From a bacterium 1XD21-70 (GTDB lineage Bacteria; Bacillota; Clostridia; Lachnospirales; Lachnospiraceae): 60,417 bases of DNA. The first letter of the stretch is position 1, and every line of letters starts with the position of its first letter. Location of the stretch: positions 1 to 60,417 of the forward strand of contig RAYB01000032.1 of the NCBI GenBank assembly GCA_003669055.1, in the 5' to 3' direction. The notes under the pieces are model-generated. The model was not told the origin of the DNA, ran no database searches, and saw only the letters and a list, made by a program, of their open reading frames with translations. Of this stretch, positions 35,043-43,529 are shown piece by piece. Both the position numbers and the translations under genes were made by a program.

Positions 35043-36060
35043 GGCAGACGGGGAGATGATAACCGACCCGAGGAGCAAGGCGGCCCTGGTGGTGGTGTCG
35101 TTGGGTGCCGACCGGGCTTCCCAGATTTACAAATATTTGAATGAAGAGGATATCGAGGATCTTACCTATGAGGTGGCAAAGCTTGGCAAGACCGGCAATG
35201 CCCAGGTGGAGACGGTGCTGGATGAGTTTTATAAGCTGTGCCTGACCCACAAGATGATGACGGACGGCGGCCTGGATTACGCCCGCAACGTGCTGGAGAA
35301 GGCCTTTGGGGAGTCCACGGCAAGGAACCTTTTGGAGAAGGTGTCCAAGACACTCCAGTCCAAGCCGTTCAACTTCTTTACCAAGGGAGATCCCAAGGCG
35401 CTGTTCTCCCTGCTGCAGAATGAGCGTCCCCAGGTGATCGCGCTGATCCTGGCCTATATGGATTCCATGCAGGCGGCACAGGTTCTGGAGGAGCTTCCGG
35501 ACGAGAAGCGGATCCAGACGGTGGAGAGCATGGCGAGGATGGACCGGGTATCCCCGGAGGCCATTGCCATTGTGGAAGAGGAGATGAAGCGCAAGTTCGC
35601 CACCATCATTACCAGCGAGGACAATATGAGCCTGGGCGGCATCGATTATGTGGCGGATATGATGAACCATGTAGACCGCAGCAGCGAGAGGAAGATATTC
35701 GAGGAACTGGGGAAACGCAACCCGGAACTGGCACAGAGCATCCGCGACAAGATGTTCGTGTTCGAGAACATCCTCGACATGGACGACCGTTCCGTGCAGC
35801 GTTTTATCCGGGACTGCGATGCCAAGGATATCGTGTTTGCCTTGAAGAATGCATCCGAGGAGATGCGGACGGTGTTCTTCAGCAATATGTCCAAACGTAT
35901 GATGGAGACGGTTCGCGGAGACCTGGAGATTACGACCAATGTAAGGCTGAAGGATGTGGAGGAAGCCCAGCAGAGGATCGTCAATATTATCCGGAACCTG
36001 GAGGAGCAGGGTGAAGTGATCATTAAGAAGGGAGGCGACAATGACGACATTATCGTCTAG
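34993..36060 (+). CDS. fliG: Flagellar motor switch protein FliG
   Basis: FliG (355 residues) couples the stator to the C ring and carries the torque-generating charged helix. The family opening AALVVVSLGADRASQIYKYL, the middle EHPQ-like segment (NERPQVIALILAYM, about 138-151) and the C-terminal block (IRDKMFVFENILDMDDRSVQ, then FSNMSKRM) are all present. The length is slightly over the usual 330-340 because of an N-terminal lead of about 25 residues. The start is GTG inside fliF, behind GGGGAGG, giving a 50-base overlap. Confidence 0.95.
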   Translation: MATIEENLLGLENSPDRADGEMITDPRSKAALVVVSLGADRASQIYKYLNEEDIEDLTYEVAKLGKTGNAQVETVLDEFYKLCLTHKMMTDGGLDYARNVLEKAFGESTARNLLEKVSKTLQSKPFNFFTKGDPKALFSLLQNERPQVIALILAYMDSMQAAQVLEELPDEKRIQTVESMARMDRVSPEAIAIVEEEMKRKFATIITSEDNMSLGGIDYVADMMNHVDRSSERKIFEELGKRNPELAQSIRDKMFVFENILDMDDRSVQRFIRDCDAKDIVFALKNASEEMRTVFFSNMSKRMMETVRGDLEITTNVRLKDVEEAQQRIVNIIRNLEEQGEVIIKKGGDNDDIIV

Positions 36061-36940
36061 CCGGATCATTAAACGCCCGGATACCACAAAAAGCGCTATA
36101 GTGGAACAGTATATCCCGCCAAGGGAAATGTTTATCAAAAGCGGGGAACCGATTCCGAAAGGGATCTCTTTTCCCCACTATAAAAGCGACGGAAGAGAGG
36201 CCGGGGAATATCACTTAAACCCAGGGAAGGAACCTGCGAAGGAAGAGAAAAAGACGGGAGGAGCCGAAGGGCAGCCCGAGGAAGAGCCGGATCCCAAACA
36301 AGACCTTCTCCGGGAATGGAAGGAAGAGGCCCGCAGAGCCTTGGAGGAAGCACAAAAGGAAGCGGGGCAGATCTTAGAGAAGGCAAAGGAAGAGGCGCAG
36401 CGGGAACAGGAACGCGCCAGGGAAGCAGGGCTGCGGGAAGGCTATGAGGCAGGGTACCGGGAAGGAAGGGAAAAAGCCGAGGAAGAATGCAGGCAGGAGT
36501 TGGAAGATACGCTTTCTTCCTTCCGGGAGGATATGTGCCAGGCCATAAAGTCCGTGGAGACGGCCAAGGAGAAGTGCATACGCAATTATCTGGACCAATT
36601 GAAGGACTGTGCGGTAGCGGTGGGGGAAAAGGTGATCCATATCAGCCTCCGTTCCAGCGGCGAGGTGATCAAACAGATGATTGTCTCTGCGACGGAAAAG
36701 CTGAAAAAGACCGCATGGGTCAAGATTTACATAGATAAGCCGGATTACGACATGATGATGGAGGCAGATGCCGATATCCTGGATGAACTTTCCCATTTAT
36801 CGGATAATATTAAGTTCATTGTGATGGATAAAGAAGACAGGGGCAACTGCATTATCGAGATGCCGGAAGAGATCATTGATGTGAGCGTCAATACACAGAT
36901 GGAGAATATCAAGGATATATTAGAGAATGTGAGGGTATAG
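36041..36940 (+). CDS. fliH: Flagellar export regulator FliH
   Basis: FliH (299 residues) binds and restrains the export ATPase FliI. It has a variable N-terminal part, a long charged coiled coil (about 85-165, mainly Glu/Lys/Arg/Ala) with AREAGLREGYEAGYREGRE matching the glycine-repeat region of the family, and a C-terminal domain (VAVGEKVIHISL through CIIEMPEEIIDVSVNTQMENI). It overlaps fliG by 20 bases and precedes fliI by 11. It is somewhat longer than average because of the N-terminal linker. Confidence 0.9.
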   Translation: MTTLSSSRIIKRPDTTKSAIVEQYIPPREMFIKSGEPIPKGISFPHYKSDGREAGEYHLNPGKEPAKEEKKTGGAEGQPEEEPDPKQDLLREWKEEARRALEEAQKEAGQILEKAKEEAQREQERAREAGLREGYEAGYREGREKAEEECRQELEDTLSSFREDMCQAIKSVETAKEKCIRNYLDQLKDCAVAVGEKVIHISLRSSGEVIKQMIVSATEKLKKTAWVKIYIDKPDYDMMMEADADILDELSHLSDNIKFIVMDKEDRGNCIIEMPEEIIDVSVNTQMENIKDILENVRV

Positions 36941-36951
36941 GAGCATATTGT

Positions 36952-38253
36952 ATGTATGAGAAGATTCCCCAGCTGATCAGCAAATCGGAGACGGTCAGCC
37001 ATATCGGAAAAATTGAAAATGTGGTGGGGATGTCTATGGAGGCATCCGGCGGCCGGTCCAGCATCGGGGATATCGTAATGATCTACAACGAGGAGCAGAA
37101 CCGTCAGATGCCGGCGGAGGTGGTGGGCTTTAAGGATAACAAGATCCAGCTGATGACCTATGAGGCTACCAGCGGCATCGCCTCCGGAAGCTTTGTGCGC
37201 AATACCAGGCGCAGGCTGAAAGTGCCGGTAGGGGATTTCCTGCGGGGGAGGATTATCAATGCCTTAGGGGAGCCTATGGATGGGGGGGAGAGCCTGCCCA
37301 CCAACCGCTTCTATACGGTCAGCAGCCCTTACATTAACCCCCTGAACCGGCCGCCTATCCGCGAACGTCTGGAATTCGGCGTGAAGGCGATTGACGGGCT
37401 GAACACGATCGGGAAGGGGCAGAGGATCGGCATTTTTGCAGGCTCCGGCGTGGGGAAAAGTACGCTGATGGGGATGATTGCCAAGAATGTCAAGACAGAT
37501 ATCAATGTGATAGCGCTGGTGGGCGAGCGTGGGCGTGAGGTTTTGGAATTTATCCAAAAGGATTTAGGGGAGGAAGGGATGAGGCGTTCCGTCTTGGTCG
37601 TCGCTACTTCCGACCAGCCGGCGATGCTGCGCATGAAATGCCCTCTGGTGGCGACTACAATTGCAGAATATTTCAAGGATCAAGGTTATGATGTGCTCCT
37701 GATGATGGACTCCCTTACCCGATATGCGATGGCGCAGAGGGAGATCGGTCTCGCGATTGGCGAACCTCCCATTGCCAGGGGCTATACGCCGTCTATCTAT
37801 GCGGAATTCCCCAAACTGTTAGAGCGGAGCGGGAACTTTGACAAGGGATCGATTACCGGTGTCTATACGGTATTGGTAGAAGGCGACGATACCAACGAAC
37901 CGATTTCCGACACGGTGCGCGGTATCTTAGACGGGCATATTGTCCTCAGCAGGCAGCTTGCCAATGAGAACCATTTCCCGGCGATTGATATTGGCGCCAG
38001 TATTTCGCGCCTGATGGTGGAGATCGTATCCAAGGAGCACCAGGCGAGTGCGTCCCGTCTGAGGAACCTTCTGGGGCTCTACCAGAAGAATGCAGACCTG
38101 ATCTCCATCGGGGCGTATAAGAGGGGAACCAACGCCGCCCTTGATGAGGCGGTTTCCAAGATCAATGAGGTCAATGCTTTTTTACAGCAGGAGATCGATG
38201 AGAGTTTCAGTTATGAAGAAACCCTGCAGCTGATCAGGAAGATAATCGGCTGA
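36952..38253 (+). CDS. fliI: Flagellum-specific ATPase FliI
   Basis: FliI (433 residues) is the F1-beta-like ATPase of the flagellar export apparatus. The Walker A is GSGVGKST at about 164-171; LLMMDSLTRYAMAQREIGLA is the Walker B and following segment; IARGYTPSIYAEFPKLLERSG is typical of FliI. The N-terminal 90 residues form the beta-barrel domain. The C-terminal AFLQQEIDESFSYEE fits the family. It lies 11 bases after fliH and 17 before fliJ, and FliHIJ act together. Confidence 0.97.
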   Translation: MYEKIPQLISKSETVSHIGKIENVVGMSMEASGGRSSIGDIVMIYNEEQNRQMPAEVVGFKDNKIQLMTYEATSGIASGSFVRNTRRRLKVPVGDFLRGRIINALGEPMDGGESLPTNRFYTVSSPYINPLNRPPIRERLEFGVKAIDGLNTIGKGQRIGIFAGSGVGKSTLMGMIAKNVKTDINVIALVGERGREVLEFIQKDLGEEGMRRSVLVVATSDQPAMLRMKCPLVATTIAEYFKDQGYDVLLMMDSLTRYAMAQREIGLAIGEPPIARGYTPSIYAEFPKLLERSGNFDKGSITGVYTVLVEGDDTNEPISDTVRGILDGHIVLSRQLANENHFPAIDIGASISRLMVEIVSKEHQASASRLRNLLGLYQKNADLISIGAYKRGTNAALDEAVSKINEVNAFLQQEIDESFSYEETLQLIRKIIG

Positions 38254-38270
38254 CTTCGGAGGGACATACA

Positions 38271-38729
38271 GTGAAGAAATTTCAGTACAGGTTAGAGACG
38301 GTTCTGGCCTATAAGACGCAGGTTTTGGATAACTTAAAGACAGAGCATGCCGCCATCATACAGAATGTGAACCGCAAGCGGGAAGAAATCCGGGGGCTGA
38401 ACCAGGAATTGGCAGGGTATGAAAGCCGGTTTGACCAGGCCAGGGAGGAAGGCATCAGCATTGAGAGTTACCGGCTTTTTGACATGTGCATCGGGCGCAT
38501 GGAAGAGATTATTGACACAGAAAAAGAGCGCCTGAAGGCTCTGCGCAGGCAGGAGGATGAAAAGAAGCAGGAAGTAATCAGCGCCAAAGTAGATACCTCC
38601 AAATTTGAGAAACTCAAAGAAAAGAAGATCATAGAATATCAGAAGGTGGCCATGAAAGCAGATGAGATGTTTGTGGAAGAATTTGTATCCAATGCCGCCC
38701 TGCGCCAGAGGCACCAGAACAGGGGATAG
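38271..38729 (+). CDS. fliJ: Flagellar export chaperone/stalk protein FliJ
   Basis: This 152-residue protein starts at GTG with the family-typical KKFQYRLETVLAYK and is almost entirely one charged coiled coil, as expected for FliJ, the gamma-subunit-like stalk of the FliI ring. FVSNAALRQRHQNRG ends the protein. GGAGGG precedes the start. It is followed by a 185-base gap with an internal promoter and hairpins. Confidence 0.85.
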   Translation: MKKFQYRLETVLAYKTQVLDNLKTEHAAIIQNVNRKREEIRGLNQELAGYESRFDQAREEGISIESYRLFDMCIGRMEEIIDTEKERLKALRRQEDEKKQEVISAKVDTSKFEKLKEKKIIEYQKVAMKADEMFVEEFVSNAALRQRHQNRG

Positions 38730-38781
38730 GGTATTTTATCCATCGACATATTTATTGTAATAAAAGTAATAAAAAGTAGTA

Positions 38782-38847
38782 TTTTGCGGTTTTTTATGAT
38801 ATAGTATAATAGTGCGGCAATTTTTGCCCCCGTTTGGGGCATTTGTT
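38782..38847 (+). promoter_or_regulatory. Internal promoter followed by overlapping hairpins
   Basis: TATAAT (38805-38810) lies 17 bases after a poor -35 TTTTGC (38782-38787). Directly downstream, GGCAA (38816-38820) can pair with TTGCC (38824-38828), or TGCCCC (38825-38830) with GGGGCA (38836-38841) followed by TTTGTT. The two hairpins share bases and exclude each other. This is the longest gap inside the first half of the operon. Confidence 0.45.
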
Positions 38848-38914
38848 ATGGATTGGATAGTCACAGCCACAAGCTGTTGATTATAGATATTTTAGCAGAG
38901 AAAGGAGGGATTGG

Positions 38915-40072
38915 GTGAATGTAGCAGTGAAGGTGCAGAATATGGCGTCCGCGAACACAGCCGGACGGTTAAAATCCCTGGAGCAATCCGTGAAAAACGG
39001 TGATTTTACTAAAATGCTGCAGGTGAAGAAGGATCTGGCGGATGTTGCGGAACAGGCCGGGAAGAAACAACCGGAGAAGACTGACGGGGAGACGGCGGAA
39101 AAACCGTCCGCAGAGAAGGCAGAAGACCCCAAGACCCCGGTGAAGGGGGACGAGGATGCCGGACAGCAGGAAGCATTGCAGCAGGCGGCGCTTCAGCAGG
39201 CGGCGGCACAGGCAGCCGGGATGATGGCACAGGAAGCTGAGGCAGCCGGGATGCCGGAGGCGGCAGCAGAGACAGTGCCGGAGGCATTGGCAGTGGATAT
39301 GCAGACATCCGGCAAAGAGACGCCGGCGCTTTTGGCGGAGGAAAAAGCCGTACCGGTACGGCAGGAGGCAGCGCTGTCCATGGCAGAGAAAGCGCCGCAG
39401 GCCGAGGCTCCGAAAGAGAAAGGTGAACCGGAACCGGCTGCGTTCCAGGTTCAGGAGATTGCCGGCGGGGAGAAAAAGGCAGAGGTGAGGCCGGATACCC
39501 GCGGGCAGGAGAAGAGAGAAGATACAGGTGCTTCCGGCGGCCAGCGGGCGCAGGATACGGCGGAAACCGGCAGGCAGGAACTGTACGGCGCGGCATCGTT
39601 TAAGATGTCGGGGCAGGCAGAGCGGCCGTTTGCGGATGTGGGCAGGGGGAGTGAGATTCCTTTAAAGACAACCCCGCAGGCTTTGCCGGAGGATTTGGGC
39701 AAGACACTGGCAGCGAGGCTTCCGGACACCGGCAGGACACTGACCGTGGAATTGGAACCGGCGTCGCTTGGCAAGCTTACGATCCGTATGACTTATGAGG
39801 CCGGCAGGGCGGCAGTATCCATTATGGCGACGAACCCGAAAACGCTGGAGCTTCTCAATGAGAAGGCGGCGGAGATCGCATCGATCCTGGAGGAGAAGAC
39901 CGGACAGGAGACGGTGATCCTTACCCAGCAGCCCCACGAGCAGGAGCAGTACCAGGAGGATAAGGACGGTGCGGCAAAACGCGGAGAGCAGGAGCAGGGG
40001 AAGCAACAGGAAGAAAAGAAAGAACAGCATAGCGATTCTTTCGCCCAGCAGCTGAGGCTAGGGCTGATATAG
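38915..40072 (+). CDS. fliK: Flagellar hook-length control protein FliK
   Basis: This 385-residue protein fits FliK, the molecular ruler that stops hook growth and switches export to filament proteins. The N-terminal 260 residues are low-complexity Ala/Glu/Gln/Pro-rich with repeated AAAETVPEA-like and GGQR-like text, as expected for the ruler part. The C-terminal domain (about 262-330) carries LTVELEPASLGKLTIRM, the conserved FliK motif. The last 50 residues are Gln/Glu-rich. The start is GTG 38915 behind AAAGGAGG. It follows fliJ and precedes flgD, the normal order. Confidence 0.88.
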   Translation: MNVAVKVQNMASANTAGRLKSLEQSVKNGDFTKMLQVKKDLADVAEQAGKKQPEKTDGETAEKPSAEKAEDPKTPVKGDEDAGQQEALQQAALQQAAAQAAGMMAQEAEAAGMPEAAAETVPEALAVDMQTSGKETPALLAEEKAVPVRQEAALSMAEKAPQAEAPKEKGEPEPAAFQVQEIAGGEKKAEVRPDTRGQEKREDTGASGGQRAQDTAETGRQELYGAASFKMSGQAERPFADVGRGSEIPLKTTPQALPEDLGKTLAARLPDTGRTLTVELEPASLGKLTIRMTYEAGRAAVSIMATNPKTLELLNEKAAEIASILEEKTGQETVILTQQPHEQEQYQEDKDGAAKRGEQEQGKQQEEKKEQHSDSFAQQLRLGLI

Positions 40073-40099
40073 AAAGGATCAGGAGGCAGAGAAGAGATT

Positions 40100-40810
40100 A
40101 TGGCAGACAATTTATCCGTCAGCGGAACAACAAACCCTTATGGGGTGCAGTCGTATACACCAGCGTCCAATGACAAGAATACGATAACCATGACCGGGTT
40201 TTTCCAGCTTCTGGCGACCCAGCTTCAAAACCAGGATATGAGCAACCCCATGGATAACAGCGAGATTATGGCGCAGATGGTGCAGATGGCGATGGTGCAG
40301 TCCATGACTACCATGTCGGATGCAGTAAAGAATTCCACGGCGGTTAACACCCAGACATATGCGGCAGGCCTTGTGGGCCAGGAAGTGACCATGGCTGTAA
40401 CCGAAGAAAATGAGTATGGACAAGAGACGCCGGTAGATGTAAAATATGCTAAGGTGGAATGGGTCAACTTCACCACCGGTGAGCCGACGATCAAGATCGC
40501 GGACGACGATAAGGAGTATAAGCTGGCGCATTTGGTCGGCATGGGCAGGGTGCCCAATCCATTTACGTCCGATTCTGCATCCGACGGGGACGACAAGGAG
40601 CCGGGCGGTGTCGAAGGGGACGGTGACGAGAACCAGAAACCGGGCGGCGCCGAAGGGGATGGCAGCGACAGCCAGAAACCGGGCGGTGTCGAAGGGGACA
40701 GTAAGAACGCGATGTATGCCAGCGGAGCCAGGACAGGAAACAAGAACCGGGATGAGGACGGCCGGGATTCGGGCGCCGAGCCGGAGGGCATGGAGACTGC
40801 ACTGGTTTAA
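40100..40810 (+). CDS. flgD: Flagellar hook capping protein FlgD, with repeat tail
   Basis: FlgD (236 residues) is the scaffold that caps the growing hook. The diagnostic segment FFQLLATQLQNQDMSNPMDNSEIMAQMVQMA is present in pieces from about residue 34 to 64. The middle part (AGLVGQEVTMAV, about 95-140) matches short clostridial FlgD. After about residue 155 the protein turns into a hydrophilic tail with three 13-residue repeats based on KPGGVEGDGDENQ, then a charged end. The tail is not part of the usual family. AGGAGGCAGAG precedes the start. The core alone would be about 150 residues, as in many Clostridia. Confidence 0.9.
   Translation: MADNLSVSGTTNPYGVQSYTPASNDKNTITMTGFFQLLATQLQNQDMSNPMDNSEIMAQMVQMAMVQSMTTMSDAVKNSTAVNTQTYAAGLVGQEVTMAVTEENEYGQETPVDVKYAKVEWVNFTTGEPTIKIADDDKEYKLAHLVGMGRVPNPFTSDSASDGDDKEPGGVEGDGDENQKPGGAEGDGSDSQKPGGVEGDSKNAMYASGARTGNKNRDEDGRDSGAEPEGMETALV
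40601..40700 (+). repeat. Three 39-bp tandem repeats in the flgD tail
   Basis: Units begin at 40601, 40640 and 40679 (CCGGGCGG...), each 39 bp and in frame, the last one partial. Differences are mostly silent or conservative (GTC to GCC, GGT to GGC). The repeat encodes PGGVEGDG-type text. Confidence 0.9.
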
Positions 40811-40860
40811 GGGCAAGAGGATTACATAAGAAGGGCAAGGCATTGGAAAAAGGAGAATAT

Positions 40861-41241
40861 ATGGGTATTAATGGAATGCGTGTTTATGAGAACGGCATGT
40901 CCGGTATCCCCCACCAGAATACCATAGCACCTGGGACCGGGGAGCGCCAGACGGGGTTCGGCCAGCTTCTCCAGGAAAAGGCGAAGGTGGGTCTGAACTT
41001 TTCCAAGCATGCCGCAAAAAGGCTTAATGAGCGGGGGATCGCCGTTGACAACCAGCTGATGAGCGATTTGGAGCACGCCGTGGAAGGCGCCAGGAAGAAA
41101 GGCGCGAAGGACGTGGCAGTGATCGGCCCCCAGGGAGTATTTATAGTAAATGTACCCAACAACATGGTGGTCACAACCATGGGGCAGCAGGATATGCGGG
41201 AGCGGGTATTTACGAATATTGACAGCGCCGTCCTGATGTAA
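40861..41241 (+). CDS. Small conserved flagellar operon protein (TIGR02530 type)
   Basis: This 126-residue protein matches the small flagellar operon protein found between flgD and flgE in Firmicutes. The core is FSKHAAKRLNERGIAV followed by a helix and VAVIGPQGVFIVNVPNNMVVTTM. It is presumed to help hook assembly; the mechanism is not known to me. The frame reaches TTG 40843, but ATG 40861 behind AAAGGAG is the better start. A strong hairpin follows at 41268. Confidence 0.85.
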   Translation: MGINGMRVYENGMSGIPHQNTIAPGTGERQTGFGQLLQEKAKVGLNFSKHAAKRLNERGIAVDNQLMSDLEHAVEGARKKGAKDVAVIGPQGVFIVNVPNNMVVTTMGQQDMRERVFTNIDSAVLM

Positions 41242-41267
41242 GCAGGACCTCGGATGAGGGTGTTTAT

Positions 41268-41292
41268 CCCGCCTGCCGGACGGGCAGGCGGG
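41268..41292 (+). other. Strong intercistronic hairpin before flgE
   Basis: CCCGCCTGCC (41268-41277) and GGCAGGCGGG (41283-41292) form a perfect ten-base GC-rich stem with a five-base loop. No T-run follows. It may stabilise or process the mRNA between the small flagellar protein and the highly expressed hook gene. Confidence 0.7.
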
Positions 41293-41329
41293 AGGGACGT
41301 GTTGCAGGAAAGAAAGGAAAAAGGAAATT

Positions 41330-42280
41330 ATGTTAAGAGCAATGGATTCAGCAGTGGCGGGTCTGCGCGCCCACCAGAACAAGATGGACGTAGTCGGGCA
41401 CAATATTGCAAACGTAAACACATTTGGATTTAAAGCACAGACATATACCTTTAAGGAGGCGATGTACCAGACATCGACGGGCTCGACCGGAGGTACGGCG
41501 ACAGCGGCAGGCGGAAACGCGGCACAGTTTGGTTATGGTGCCTTGATGGGAACCATCGGCATGGATATGACGGCCAGCACCCCGACCTATGTCGGCGGGT
41601 TCAATGCCAGCATCAGCGGGGACGGGTTTTTCCTGGTGAAAGCGACAAAAGAAACAATCAATGAGGGTGAGGATATCAAGGAAAAGGATATGCTCCTGAC
41701 CAGGGTGGGGCAGTTTTCCTTAGACAGCAACGGTTACGTGGTTGACGGGGACTTTAATTTTGTCTATGGCTATGCGGCGAAATATGAAAATGATCAATGG
41801 ACAGTAGACACGACCAAACTGGTTCCGCTGCGTATGCCGTCCGATGATTATGATGGTACTCCTGGCTCTGTAAAGTTTGAGTATGGGGATGAAGATGTTT
41901 TGATTTCAAAAGGTGTCAATATTAACAGTGCAGGAGAGATAACAGTAAAGGCAGAGTATGAAAAAAATGGTGAAAAGCAGTCGGCAGTCCTTTCCTTAGG
42001 CAAGCTGGCAGTTGCCACCTTCCAGAACCCGAATGGTGTGACCAAGGCAGGGGGCAACTATTACACGACAAATACGTCCGACAACGCCGGTGATGGCGCG
42101 GTAGGTGTTCCCGGAGGACCCAATCCCGATCTGATGACCGGTTACGTGGAGGCCTCCAACGTAGACCTTGCCAAGGAGTTTGCAGACATGATCACCACCC
42201 ACAGAGGCTTCCAGTCCAACACCAAGATGATCACGGTTTCGGACGAGATGCTGTCTGACTTGGTGGCAATGAAGAGATAA
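41330..42280 (+). CDS. flgE: Flagellar hook protein FlgE
   Basis: FlgE (316 residues) polymerises into the hook. The N-terminal helix and rod/hook motif (MLRAMDSAVAGL, then HNIANVNTFGFKAQ) and the C-terminal VEASNVDLAKEFADMITTHRGFQ motif are textbook. The middle (about 140-225) is the surface-exposed domain and is clearly AT-richer than its flanks, with more AAA/GAT/TTT codons. FlgE in Clostridia varies in this region. AAAGGAAA precedes the start. It follows the small flagellar protein and precedes flbD. Confidence 0.94.
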   Translation: MLRAMDSAVAGLRAHQNKMDVVGHNIANVNTFGFKAQTYTFKEAMYQTSTGSTGGTATAAGGNAAQFGYGALMGTIGMDMTASTPTYVGGFNASISGDGFFLVKATKETINEGEDIKEKDMLLTRVGQFSLDSNGYVVDGDFNFVYGYAAKYENDQWTVDTTKLVPLRMPSDDYDGTPGSVKFEYGDEDVLISKGVNINSAGEITVKAEYEKNGEKQSAVLSLGKLAVATFQNPNGVTKAGGNYYTTNTSDNAGDGAVGVPGGPNPDLMTGYVEASNVDLAKEFADMITTHRGFQSNTKMITVSDEMLSDLVAMKR

Positions 42281-42385
42281 TAGCAGGCAATAACAGGTAA
42301 AAAGGGATGAGGATTAGGCGGCAGAACGAGAATCAGAAGATAATGGACCGCGCCCGCAAAGCCAGGAAGGAAAGAATATCCGGGG

Positions 42386-42417
42386 AGAGGAGCCGCGAAC
42401 GCCGCGGCTACTCCTCT
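42386..42417. repeat. Inverted repeat just upstream of the flbD core
   Basis: AGAGGAGCCGCG (42386-42397) and CGCGGCTACTCCTCT (42403-42417) pair almost perfectly, with a small bulge (TA). It lies in the stretch between flgE and the FlbD core and may be an RNA hairpin or a small inserted palindrome. Confidence 0.6.
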
Positions 42418-42459
42418 GGCGAGGCGGAAAACCAGGTTAGTGACAGTGGAGGAAAAGGA

Positions 42460-42660
42460 ATGGTCAGGGTAGTCCGGTTAAATGGAGAAGAATTGTACCT
42501 GAATTTGCTCCAGATCGAGTCTATGGAGTCGATTCCGGAGACAAAGGTAAAGATGATGAACGGGGATTATTTCCTTGTGAAGGATTCAGCGGATTCGATA
42601 TTGGATCAGATCAGAGCGTTTGTAAAGAGCTGCATTGTCTATGACGGCGGAAAGGAATAA
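42460..42660 (+). CDS. flbD: Flagellar protein FlbD (SwrD type)
   Basis: The 66-residue core MVRVVRLNGEELYLN, LQIESMESIPETKV and MMNGDYFLVKDS is a clear FlbD/SwrD, a small protein that in Bacillus subtilis raises flagellar power and stator function. The frame is open from ATG 42307, which would add 51 basic residues (rich in Arg/Lys/Glu). The ATG at 42460 has GGAGG seven bases upstream and gives the usual length, so I chose it. The longer form cannot be excluded because AAAGGG also precedes 42307. motA follows after 59 bases, the normal order. Confidence 0.85.
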   Translation: MVRVVRLNGEELYLNLLQIESMESIPETKVKMMNGDYFLVKDSADSILDQIRAFVKSCIVYDGGKE

Positions 42661-42719
42661 GCGTTTCATAGGGTAGCTGGTGCGGCGGCGGCCGTATGAA
42701 AAATTAGGAGGAAGATACA

Positions 42720-43529
42720 ATGGATTTGACAACGCTTATAGGCATTATCATGGCCCTGGGGCTGTGCTTGTGGGGGATTGGGCCGAGCAAAATAGGGAAT
42801 TTCATAGATCCGCAGTCCCTTGCTATCGTTATCGGTGGCACGATCGCGGCGGTTACCGCCAGCTATCCGCTCCGGATCCTGTTAGATATCCCCAAACACA
42901 TTTCCGTGCTGTTCCGGGGCAAGAAATATAATATCCCAAAGCTGGTAGACCAGCTGGTGGACCTGGCGATGCTGGCCAGGCAGAGCGGCCTTTTGGCGCT
43001 GGAAGAAAAGGCGGAGGAGATCAAAGACCCTTTCTTAAAACAGAGCGTACTGATGATTGTGGATGCCAGTGACCCGGATAAAGTCCGGGATATGCTGGAA
43101 AAGCAGATGGACGACATGATGGCCAGGCACGATGAAGCGGCAGGCCTTTACGAGAAGGCTTCCTCCTACGCCCCGGCATTCGGTATGATCGGTACCCTGA
43201 TCGGCCTTATTAATATGCTGAAGGGACTGAACTTAGACGGAGGCGGCGGAGCCAGCAGCTTAGGCGCGGATATGTCCGTGGCGTTGATTACAACCTTTTA
43301 CGGCAGTGGTTTTGCCAATATTTTCTGCCAGCCGATTGCAAAGAAGCTGAGGGTACGGCAGGCGGAGGAAGAACTGTATTGTTCAACGGTAGTTGAGGGG
43401 CTTATGGGAATTCAGGCAGGAGAGAATCCCAAAATGCTTCGGGAGCATTTGCTTTCATGTATGAAACAGTCCCAGCAGAAGAAACTTCTTTTGAAGGCCG
43501 AGAAGGCCGGCGGAGGCGGAGAGGGCTGA
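42720..43529 (+). CDS. motA: Flagellar stator protein MotA
   Basis: MotA (269 residues) forms the ion channel stator with MotB. Four membrane segments are seen: two near the N terminus (LIGIIMALGLCLWGI and SLAIVIGGTIAAVTASY) and two in the C-terminal half (SYAPAFGMIGTLIGLINML and SVALITTFYGSGFANIF). A charged cytoplasmic loop lies between. The C-terminal tail is Lys/Gly-rich. The start has TTAGGAGG upstream. Its stop overlaps the motB start (TGATG). Confidence 0.95.
   Translation: MDLTTLIGIIMALGLCLWGIGPSKIGNFIDPQSLAIVIGGTIAAVTASYPLRILLDIPKHISVLFRGKKYNIPKLVDQLVDLAMLARQSGLLALEEKAEEIKDPFLKQSVLMIVDASDPDKVRDMLEKQMDDMMARHDEAAGLYEKASSYAPAFGMIGTLIGLINMLKGLNLDGGGGASSLGADMSVALITTFYGSGFANIFCQPIAKKLRVRQAEEELYCSTVVEGLMGIQAGENPKMLREHLLSCMKQSQQKKLLLKAEKAGGGGEG

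Noticed and set aside
40601-40700. CRISPR-like array
   Set aside because: The 39-bp units have no spacers, are in frame, and encode a protein tail in flgD.
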